DNA from: Fimbriimonadales bacterium
GTDB lineage: Bacteria; Armatimonadota; Fimbriimonadia; Fimbriimonadales; GBS-DC
Direction of reading: 5' to 3'
Assembly: GCA_025060055.1 (NCBI GenBank)
Contig: JANXCK010000071.1
Location: 1 to 11,939, forward strand
DNA length: 11,939 nucleotides
The position numbers and the translations under genes are program-made. Below are positions 7,066 to 11,939 of this stretch, one piece after another. A model generated the notes under the pieces. The model ran no database searches. It saw nothing but the letters and a program-made list of their open reading frames with translations, and was not told the origin of the DNA. Within the stretch, counting starts at the first letter, position 1. Each line of letters starts with the position of its first letter.

Positions 7066-7143
7066 TAGAAGGCAGGAGCGACGATGACCATCTCGACACG
7101 GCGTGTGGCACAACGGTACATCACCAACGGGTGGAACGGCTCA
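7020..7143 (+). repeat. duplicated promoter/5'-gene block, copy A
   Basis: This 124-nt block aligns without gaps to 9231-9354; by hand count about 90 of 124 positions agree, including long exact runs around GCAGGCGACGCT, CATAATAG and GACACGGCG. It covers the end of the third GT4 gene, a promoter, a ribosome binding site and about 20 codons of a truncated reading frame. In copy B the same layout precedes the intact ligase-like gene. Confidence 0.8.
7058..7066 (+). promoter_or_regulatory. extended -10 promoter upstream of GT2 gene
   Basis: TGGCATAAT fits the extended -10 pattern. At 17-nt spacing the -35 position reads CTCACT, matching TTGACA at 3 of 6 bases; copy B reads CTAACT at the same place. 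The stop codon of the third GT4 gene (7063-7065) is inside the -10 box. Transcription from about 7073 would give the GT2 gene a leader of roughly 115 nt. Confidence 0.5.
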
Positions 7144-7236
7144 GGAGACCCAATAACGGGATTGCACATAGCAGACAGGAGGCGAAATCGTGAGAACGGA
7201 CGAACCGCTCGTCAGCGTTATTGTGCCTGTGTATAA
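7084..7236 (+). pseudogene. truncated copy of the start of the ligase-like gene (or leader ORF)
   Basis: A 50-codon frame opened by an ATG after GGCAGGAG. Its first 20 residues (MTISTRRVAQRYITNGWNGS) match the start of the ligase-like protein at 9295 (MAIQTRREAQGRITDLWNRP) at 11 positions, and many differences are in third codon positions, so both copies were probably under coding selection. A looser match (P-I-x-x-L-H) continues a few residues, then homology ends and the frame runs into the GT2 gene, stopping 47 nt inside it in another frame. The simplest reading is a remnant of a second ligase-like gene. A functional leader peptide for the GT2 gene is the alternative, since translation would end just beyond the GT2 start. 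Confidence 0.5.
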
Positions 7237-7882
7237 CGAGGAGAAAACCCTGCAGGAGCTGCTGGAGCGCTTGCGCCGCGCGCCGTTCCGCAAAGAGATT
7301 ATCGTGGTAGATGACTGCTCCACCGATAAGACACCCGAAATCTTGGCGGAGCAACACGGCGTGATCGCGGTTCGCCACGAACGCAATCGGGGCAAAGGCG
7401 CAGCCATCCGCACAGGCTTGAACTACGCCACAGGCGAGATTGTGATTATTCAAGACGCTGACCTGGAGTACGACCCGAACGAAATCCCCAAAGTCATCGA
7501 GCCGATTGCGCGCGGCGAAGCGCTCGCGGTGTACGGCTCGCGATTTATGCGCGGCTTACCGAAGGATATGCCGTTCCCCAACAAAGTGGCTAATCTACTC
7601 TTACGCTGGAGCGTGAGGCTGCTTTTCTGGTATCGCCTGACGGACGAAGCCACTTGCTACAAGGCGTTCCGCACCGACCTGATTCGTTCCTTCGACCTCA
7701 AGTGCGAGCGATTCGAGTTTTGCCCTGAAGTCACGGCTAAGTCGCTCAAGCGCGGCGTGCGCATCCATGAGGTGGAGCTAACTAACTACCGCCCGCGCAC
7801 GAAACGCGAGGGCAAAAAAATCCGCTGGACCGACGGACTGGAAGCCATCTGGACGCTGATACGCTATCGGTTTCGGGACTGA
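7190..7882 (+). CDS. GT2 glycosyltransferase, DPM1/polyprenyl-phosphate sugar synthase type
   Basis: 230 residues, starting at GTG 7190 with AGGAGG 7 nt upstream. The GT-A fold and GT2 motifs are clear: VSVIVPVYNEE (8-18), IIVVDDCSTDKT (37-48), the metal-binding DAD at 89-91 within IIQDADLEYDP, then TDEATCYKAFRTD (151-163) and FEFCPEVTAK (175-184), which are characteristic of dolichyl-phosphate-mannose synthase-like enzymes. The late YRPRTKREGKKIRWTDG is also typical. There are no C-terminal membrane helices, so it is the short soluble DPM1 type. Such enzymes move a sugar from a nucleotide donor to polyprenyl phosphate on the cytoplasmic face, making a donor for GT-C transferases; a GT-C-like gene lies next to it on the other strand. 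Its 3' end overlaps that gene by 19 nt. The sugar (mannose, glucose or other) cannot be told. Confidence 0.9.
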   Translation: MRTDEPLVSVIVPVYNEEKTLQELLERLRRAPFRKEIIVVDDCSTDKTPEILAEQHGVIAVRHERNRGKGAAIRTGLNYATGEIVIIQDADLEYDPNEIPKVIEPIARGEALAVYGSRFMRGLPKDMPFPNKVANLLLRWSVRLLFWYRLTDEATCYKAFRTDLIRSFDLKCERFEFCPEVTAKSLKRGVRIHEVELTNYRPRTKREGKKIRWTDGLEAIWTLIRYRFRD

Positions 7883-9183
7883 ATCGCGCACTGGACAATC
7901 TGCCCGAACCAGATGGCTCCAGCGACCACAACAGGAATCGAGAACGCAAACACCTGTAGCCGATAGCGCCAGTAGCCACCCCATCCTGCCGTGAGGGTAA
8001 AATAGAGCGCAGCTGCTAAGAAATAGTACAGCCATATGCGCTGCGCTCCGAAAGATTTCCAGCCCAAAAGCCCTAAGCAAAGAAATAACAGATAAACCAT
8101 GTGGTATCGGAGCCACAACTTGCTAAGCAGCGAGTTGCGAAACCACTCTGGTGTCGTAAGAATAGCCCCTCTGCCCCACCAGAAATTCCACATCCCCTCG
8201 AAGAATCGCTGAATCACACGGGGAAAATACTCAGCGCTGTATTTGCGGATTACCTTGCGATAATACTCGCCGCGCCCGAAGTAGTCGGTTTGGTAATCGC
8301 GTCCATCCTGACGCATCAGCTGCGCGACCTCGTTCAAAAGGGCTGGGCGCGTTAGCTCGCCCCCAGAAACTGCAACCACCATATGCAGCAGATGAATCTC
8401 ACCTGAGAGTGTCAACCGCCAAGTATTGTAATGCAACCGATTGTAGATTGCCCAAGGCAGGATAAACAGAGCCACCCCCAGAAGGTACATCAACGCTAAC
8501 CGCACTCGCTCTCTCAGTAGCTTCGCCGCGTTCAGAATCGACAGCACTCCTAAGAGTATTCCGAAATAGAGCATGCTCGCCCGCATCAGGGTCGCCATTC
8601 CCACAGTGGCGCCCACAGCAAGCCCAATCCAGAGCGCTTTCTGCGACGATGCGCCGTTGTGCAAGTGCGACAGCAGATAGATTAGCAGCACCGTCAGGAC
8701 TACGAAGGGGATTTCTGCAAGGATGTAGCAAGCGAATTCGGGCAGCAGTGGATTGAGTGCGTACAGCCAGCCCCCGATTGCCCCAGCGGTATGGTTCCCC
8801 CCGAAAATTCTTCGGGCAGCCGCAATCACCAAGCCACATCCTAACAGACTCAGCCCCATCTGCAACACAATCATCACAGCGGGATGTTCTCCAAAAAGCG
8901 TATACAGAGTCGCCAGTAGCAGGGGATAGCCGATCGGGCGATTCGCAATTTCCAGCCCGACATCGGAGTCGGGAAACTCGTCTTGAATCGACGGGCTGCC
9001 CATCATCACCTTCGCCACGAGGTGATACGAGGCGGGGTCGCCCTCACCAACGAGCCTGACCTTCTCGTTATGCCAAGGAGCATACCCGATGAACCACAGC
9101 GTGTAGATCGCAAAGGCTACACACAGAATAACGCGCGTGTCGTGAAAGGCAACCACCGCGTTGGCTCGGTGTGTTGATTTCAT
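7864..9183 (-). CDS. GT-C-like polytopic membrane glycosyltransferase (GT39/ArnT-like)
   Basis: 439 residues from the ATG at 9183-9181, with about ten hydrophobic segments. The first membrane segment (~17-35) is followed by a loop with GEGDPASYHLVAKV, where Asp49 fits the acidic residue found in the first outer loop of GT-C enzymes, and by NRPIGYPLLLA (81-91), a common RPPGYP motif of this superfamily. AEIPF (156-160) and RYRLQVFAF (406-414) also fit. GT-C enzymes use polyprenyl-phosphate sugars and act on the outer face of the membrane, which agrees with the neighbouring GT2 gene. The frame is open 62 codons further upstream, but that part is not membrane-like and would run through the opposite promoter; the inner ATG follows a -10 box by only 10 nt, with no clear Shine-Dalgarno site. 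The acceptor may be the cluster's lipid-linked glycan; a protein O-glycosyltransferase role is possible. Confidence 0.82.
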   Translation of the reverse strand: MKSTHRANAVVAFHDTRVILCVAFAIYTLWFIGYAPWHNEKVRLVGEGDPASYHLVAKVMMGSPSIQDEFPDSDVGLEIANRPIGYPLLLATLYTLFGEHPAVMIVLQMGLSLLGCGLVIAAARRIFGGNHTAGAIGGWLYALNPLLPEFACYILAEIPFVVLTVLLIYLLSHLHNGASSQKALWIGLAVGATVGMATLMRASMLYFGILLGVLSILNAAKLLRERVRLALMYLLGVALFILPWAIYNRLHYNTWRLTLSGEIHLLHMVVAVSGGELTRPALLNEVAQLMRQDGRDYQTDYFGRGEYYRKVIRKYSAEYFPRVIQRFFEGMWNFWWGRGAILTTPEWFRNSLLSKLWLRYHMVYLLFLCLGLLGWKSFGAQRIWLYYFLAAALYFTLTAGWGGYWRYRLQVFAFSIPVVVAGAIWFGQIVQCAIQSRNR

Positions 9184-9193
9184 ACCTAAGACG

Positions 9194-9202
9194 ATTATAC
9201 CA
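9194..9202 (-). promoter_or_regulatory. extended -10 promoter of GT-C-like gene
   Basis: TGGTATAAT on the minus strand (9202-9194) is a perfect extended -10 element. Transcription would start near 9187, about 4 nt before the ATG at 9183, so the transcript would be nearly leaderless. No convincing -35 box is seen, as is common with extended -10 promoters. Confidence 0.6.
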
Positions 9203-9230
9203 CTGGCATTCGCTTCAACTGCTGCAGCAC

Positions 9231-9354
9231 CTTGCAGTGCAGGCGACGCTAACTTCAGGGGTGAAATGTGCCATAATAGTAGGTAGGAACGGCTATGGCG
9301 ATTCAGACACGGCGCGAGGCGCAAGGGCGTATCACCGACCTGTGGAACCGTCCG
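9231..9354 (+). repeat. duplicated promoter/5'-gene block, copy B
   Basis: Partner of 7020-7143 at a constant offset of 2211 nt, without gaps. It contains the promoter, the ribosome binding site and the first 20 codons of the intact ligase-like gene, so this is probably the copy in its native setting. Confidence 0.8.
9269..9277 (+). promoter_or_regulatory. extended -10 promoter of ligase-like gene
   Basis: TGCCATAAT, identical to the element at 5885-5893, with CTAACT at the -35 position (17-nt spacing). Transcription is expected near 9284, leaving a leader of about 11 nt that still holds TAGGA as a partial Shine-Dalgarno site before the ATG at 9295. Confidence 0.6.
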
Positions 9355-10947
9355 ATTGAGTGGCTGCACGGGCTGTCACTGCGACTGCTGGGCTGGTTCA
9401 CGCAGGAGCGGTGGACAAACGCTCTGGTGTTATCCGCACTGGTTGTTGCAAACTCGATCGTTCTGTTTTTCCTCTTGCGGGGGAACATGGATTATGCGAT
9501 TGTGTTTACAATCTTTGTGCTGATACTCCCCCTGATGTGGTTTTTCCCCGAGTTTGGGGTCGCTGTGTTCATCATTTCAGGTAGCAGCTTACTGGTGAAC
9601 GCGCTCTACTTCGCCTCGCCAATTCCCGGAACGGGTGAACGCACGGTGAACCTTGCGTTCCTGATGCTGCTGTCCGCACGAGCGATTTATGAGCATGTGA
9701 TTACACCTAAAGCGGAGCGCCCTCGCGTGTTCACATGGTTTACCGTGTTGCTTGCGCTCTTTTGGGTGTACTACATAGGGCACGTAGCGTACATCTACCT
9801 GTTTCGCTATGACGAGCCGCCTCCAGGCGAGATGTCGGTGGCGTTGGGCACTTACCGACCGGGACTGATCCGCTATTTCGATTATCACATCTTATGGATA
9901 GGTGTTCTTCCCCTCATCATTTTGCTGCGCGACTTCCAGCGCGCCAAACGCGCGCTGGCGATTGTGGGGATTATTTTAGCGTTAGGCGTTGTGACCTTGG
10001 TGATGGAGTATTTTGCGCCGTTGCCCGTCGCGTGGAAAATCGTGTTCCAGATTCAGGCAGCGGGTGAGACAGTCGAGGGCTACCGCGTGCGCGACCCTGC
10101 AGTTCTGTATTTGATGTTGGTGGGTTTGTTTGCGGCGGTTTACAGTCTGGGTTATCTGCGGGGATGGCAGAACGCGCTGGCGGTAGGCTTTATTGCAGCA
10201 GCGACTTACTCGGTTCTCATCACGAAGAACCGTGCCCTGTGGGCACCGCTGATGCTGATGACGCCCGTCGCGTTGCTGTGGAAGCCTCCCGCTGTGCTGC
10301 TTAGACAAGCGCGAGTGCTGGCAGTAGCCGTGCTGTTGCTCGTGGCAGGCATGTTTAACCCAGAGTTCAACGAGGCTGTGACGCGCATCTGGAACGAGGC
10401 AGTGGAACGCTGGCAGCGTAGCTACGCTTTCGGGGGCGACCCACGCAACGATCCCTCGTATCAAGTGCGTATCCGTGAACGGGAAGCGTGGGAGCGCACG
10501 ATAGCACGGTTTTCCACCTCCGAGTGGCTGTTTGGACGCGGGTTGGAAACCACCTATGGATTTTATTTCCCAATCTCACACTTTGGTATTGAGGGACCTC
10601 GTGGGGAAAAGATATTCCTCGAAAAACGAGGAATGCACTTCGCTTGGTTGGATCGCCTGCTGAAGATAGGCATCATCGGCACTGCGCTCATGGCGCTGGC
10701 AATCGCGGCGGCTCTTCTACGAGCAGCGCAGGCGTTCTTCGCTGTGAAACATCCCTTCACGCGCGCGTTGCTAATGGGGGTGGGCGTAGGAACGCTGGGA
10801 CTGCTGTCTTTCGACTCTATCCACTTTGGCACGCTGGCGCGTCCAAATGCTTTGCCTGTGATTTTGCTCTGGTCTATTGCCGAACTCACTTTCCACTGGC
10901 ATCGCACGGGGCAGCTGCGTACTCAGTCAGGGGTCTCGTCAGCGTAG
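9295..10947 (+). CDS. O-antigen ligase/polymerase (Wzy-C superfamily)-like membrane protein
   Basis: 550 residues with ten or more hydrophobic segments between about 40 and 530, and a short basic cytoplasmic start. A long polar loop (~360-450) after the eighth or ninth segment is the usual place for the large periplasmic loop of O-antigen ligases and Wzy polymerases. It contains the charged stretch YQVRIREREAWERTIARF, and the loop ends with MHFAWLDRLLKIGIIG, resembling the H-N-x-(Y/W)-L...GxxG region of Wzy-C proteins. Arginine-bearing ITKNRALWAPL (~303-313) fits another conserved spot. Such proteins join lipid-linked glycans to each other or to an acceptor on the outer face of the membrane. 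The ATG is supported by TAGGTAGGA upstream and by the duplicated copy of the same start at 7084. Ligase and polymerase roles cannot be separated by sequence alone. No other gene follows on this strand before the tRNA. Confidence 0.8.
   Translation: MAIQTRREAQGRITDLWNRPIEWLHGLSLRLLGWFTQERWTNALVLSALVVANSIVLFFLLRGNMDYAIVFTIFVLILPLMWFFPEFGVAVFIISGSSLLVNALYFASPIPGTGERTVNLAFLMLLSARAIYEHVITPKAERPRVFTWFTVLLALFWVYYIGHVAYIYLFRYDEPPPGEMSVALGTYRPGLIRYFDYHILWIGVLPLIILLRDFQRAKRALAIVGIILALGVVTLVMEYFAPLPVAWKIVFQIQAAGETVEGYRVRDPAVLYLMLVGLFAAVYSLGYLRGWQNALAVGFIAAATYSVLITKNRALWAPLMLMTPVALLWKPPAVLLRQARVLAVAVLLLVAGMFNPEFNEAVTRIWNEAVERWQRSYAFGGDPRNDPSYQVRIREREAWERTIARFSTSEWLFGRGLETTYGFYFPISHFGIEGPRGEKIFLEKRGMHFAWLDRLLKIGIIGTALMALAIAAALLRAAQAFFAVKHPFTRALLMGVGVGTLGLLSFDSIHFGTLARPNALPVILLWSIAELTFHWHRTGQLRTQSGVSSA
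10614..10634. other. perfect 8-bp hairpin inside the ligase-like gene
   Basis: ATTCCTCG (10614-10621) and CGAGGAAT (10627-10634) are perfect inverted complements around a five-A loop. The segment encodes part of KIFLEKRGM, just before the conserved-looking MHFAW. It is not followed by a T-run. Confidence 0.5.
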
Positions 10948-10980
10948 CGGCACCTACGGTCTGCTACTCCCAGCAAGCGA

Positions 10981-11055
10981 TGGTGAGCCGGGTGGGGATC
11001 GAACCCACGACCCACGGATTAAAAGTCCGTTGCTCTACCGCTGAGCTACCGGCTC
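10981..11055 (-). tRNA. tRNA-Lys (anticodon UUU)
   Basis: Read on the minus strand, the 75 nt fold into a full cloverleaf. The acceptor stem is GAGCCGG with CCGGCTC. The D arm is GCTC and GAGC around AGCGGTA. The anticodon stem is ACGGA with TCCGT around CTTTTAA, giving anticodon TTT (lysine). The variable loop is GGGTC. The T arm is GTGGG and CCCAC around TTCGATC. The discriminator base is A and the CCA end is encoded. All stems are fully paired, so the gene looks functional. Its 3' end faces the polysaccharide cluster. Confidence 0.97.
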
Positions 11056-11064
11056 ACGCAGTAG

Positions 11065-11094
11065 AGTATACCTGAAGGCAATCCCCGAATGCAA
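11065..11094 (-). promoter_or_regulatory. promoter of tRNA-Lys
   Basis: On the minus strand, TTGCAT (11094-11089) and TATACT (11070-11065) are separated by 18 nt. Transcription would start near 11058, a few bases before the mature tRNA 5' end at 11055. Confidence 0.65.
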
Positions 11095-11128
11095 GGGGCG
11101 TCGCTCGAGCAGCTCGCTGCGGTTGGTC

Positions 11129-11939
11129 TCATCGCACTTGCTTGAAGATGAGCTGCGCGGCGCGGCGTCCCGTTTCGGCAGCGCCGTTCATGTAGCCCTG
11201 ATAGTGGATACTGGTGTGTTCACCCGCAAAGAACAGCCTGCCCACCGGCTTGAACTCTGCCCCCGCAATCGAGGTGTATTGCCCAACTTTCCAGCACGCG
11301 TAGCTGGCTCGGGTGTGCGGGTGGGTCGGCCAGTGGAAACGCACGGCGTTGCCTGTGTATTGCGCCGTCGCACCTGGGAAAATGCGCTCCACACCGGGCA
11401 AGAATGCTGCCGCTTGCGACTGCGGCGTGCCCGCGCCGACTCGAACGCCTGGTGTTCCGCCCAAAAATAGCGTCAGCGTGCCCGCCGTGCCTGACTGCAG
11501 CCGACTGCTGTCCCAGCCGCTTTGGAACGGCTCGTCCGTGAAGAAATCGCCGTTCAGCCCTTGCGTCCGCCAAAACCGCGACTGAAAGCCCAAAACCAGC
11601 TTCGCATTCGTGCCATAGCCCAACTCGCTAATCGCGCGACGCTTCACAGGGGGCAACGGCACGCACATTTCAACCTCACGCAGCAGCGTAAACGGCAGCG
11701 TCAGCAACACAAAGTCTGCCTGCACTTCCACAGGGCTGCTGTTGGGGCGCTCGAAGGTGAGTCGATAGCCGTGCGCGCTTTGCTGGATCGCCACCAAACG
11801 ATGTTCGAACTGAATCTGGCGTGCCATGAGCTGCGCCAGACGGTCGGTAATCTGCTGGTTGCCCCCACGCACCTTGTAGCGCTCATCGCTTTCGTCGAAA
11901 AAGTCAAAACCGTCTTCCAGCTCGGTATCTATCAAGAAA
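11129..11939 (-). CDS. flavin amine oxidase, C-terminal part
   Basis: About 270 codons are visible; the frame is open to the right edge, so the N-terminal FAD-binding Rossmann part is outside. The visible part begins near ERYKVRGGNQQITDRLA, which matches the region where monoamine oxidase and L-amino-acid oxidase family proteins select the substrate-binding fold. FVLLTLPFTLLREV is the typical (V/L)xTxP strand, followed by the substrate domain, including GYGTNAKLVLGF and SRFWRTQG. The end carries the second FAD contact, GRLFFAGEHTSIHYQGYMNGAAETG, where AGEHTS and GYMNGA are diagnostic. The family oxidises amines or amino acids with oxygen, using FAD. Leu-Ile-Asp near the right edge is internal and not a start. 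The gene is separated from the cluster by the tRNA, and nothing ties it to polysaccharide synthesis. Substrate unknown. Confidence 0.9.
   Translation of the reverse strand, partial: FLIDTELEDGFDFFDESDERYKVRGGNQQITDRLAQLMARQIQFEHRLVAIQQSAHGYRLTFERPNSSPVEVQADFVLLTLPFTLLREVEMCVPLPPVKRRAISELGYGTNAKLVLGFQSRFWRTQGLNGDFFTDEPFQSGWDSSRLQSGTAGTLTLFLGGTPGVRVGAGTPQSQAAAFLPGVERIFPGATAQYTGNAVRFHWPTHPHTRASYACWKVGQYTSIAGAEFKPVGRLFFAGEHTSIHYQGYMNGAAETGRRAAQLIFKQVR

Noticed and set aside
5245..9234. An exact 16-nt repeat CTGCTGCAGCACCTTG at 5245-5260 and 9219-9234
   Set aside because: It contains the palindromic core TGCTGCAGCA, is short, and the matches do not extend; it could arise by chance or codon bias, and one copy is inside a coding region.
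9184..9369. A 62-residue N-terminal extension of the GT-C-like protein
   Set aside because: It would cross the divergent promoter region and the start of the ligase-like gene, and a perfect extended -10 box sits just before the inner ATG.
11106..11116. Palindrome CGAGCAGCTCG downstream of the amine oxidase gene, considered as a terminator
   Set aside because: The stem is only about 4 bp with a 3-nt loop and there is no T-run after it on either strand.
1..11939. CRISPR array, insertion sequence, integrase or phage genes
   Set aside because: No regularly spaced repeats, no transposase or recombinase motifs and no terminal inverted repeats were seen.

Overview
The window holds part of a bacterial cell-surface or extracellular polysaccharide gene cluster, followed by a tRNA gene and the 3' end of an unrelated-looking oxidase gene. 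Base composition is moderately GC-rich, ribosome binding sites are AGGAGG-type and promoters are TATAAT-type, so the source is bacterial. A secreted GHL15-like hydrolase with a DUF11-type tail, mixed gene orientations and very short 5' leaders would fit an Armatimonadota- or Chloroflexota-like environmental bacterium. That placement is a weak inference, because no marker gene in the window fixes the phylum.

Layout. Positions 1-412 hold the C-terminal end of a PaaK/CapK-like adenylate-forming enzyme, overlapped by a GT4 glycosyltransferase (405-1535). A class I SAM methyltransferase follows (1557-2564). Tail to tail with it are a second GT4 enzyme (3716-2568) and, translationally coupled upstream of that, a large secreted protein (5797-3713) with a signal peptide, a carbohydrate-binding-like module, a GHL15-like glycoside hydrolase domain and a DUF11-like tail. 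A short divergent promoter region (5798-5901) separates this pair from a third GT4 enzyme (5902-7065), a clear paralogue of the second in opposite orientation. Next come a GT2 enzyme of the dolichyl-phosphate-mannose synthase type (7190-7882), a polytopic GT-C-like membrane transferase on the other strand (9183-7864) and an O-antigen ligase/polymerase-like membrane protein (9295-10947). tRNA-Lys(UUU) (11055-10981) and the C-terminal part of a flavin amine oxidase (11939-11129) close the window.

How the genes may work together (inference). The GT4 enzymes would build a lipid-linked oligosaccharide in the cytoplasm. The GT2 enzyme could load a sugar on polyprenyl phosphate, which the GT-C protein would transfer on the outer face of the membrane. 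The ligase/polymerase-like protein would polymerise or attach the glycan, and the methyltransferase and CapK-like enzyme would decorate it. The secreted hydrolase could trim or release it. No flippase, initiating phosphoglycosyltransferase or chain-length regulator is present here, so the cluster probably extends to the left.

The most unusual structure is a gap-free 124-nt duplication (7020-7143 and 9231-9354). It contains a promoter, a ribosome binding site and the first ~20 codons of the ligase-like gene; the first copy is truncated and sits in front of the GT2 gene. Other points worth a look are overlapping back-to-back promoters, nearly leaderless starts, a near-identical inverted repeat inside the two GT4 paralogues that could allow inversion, and a hairpin whose loop spans both stop codons of a convergent gene pair. 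No CRISPR array, transposase or integrase is visible.
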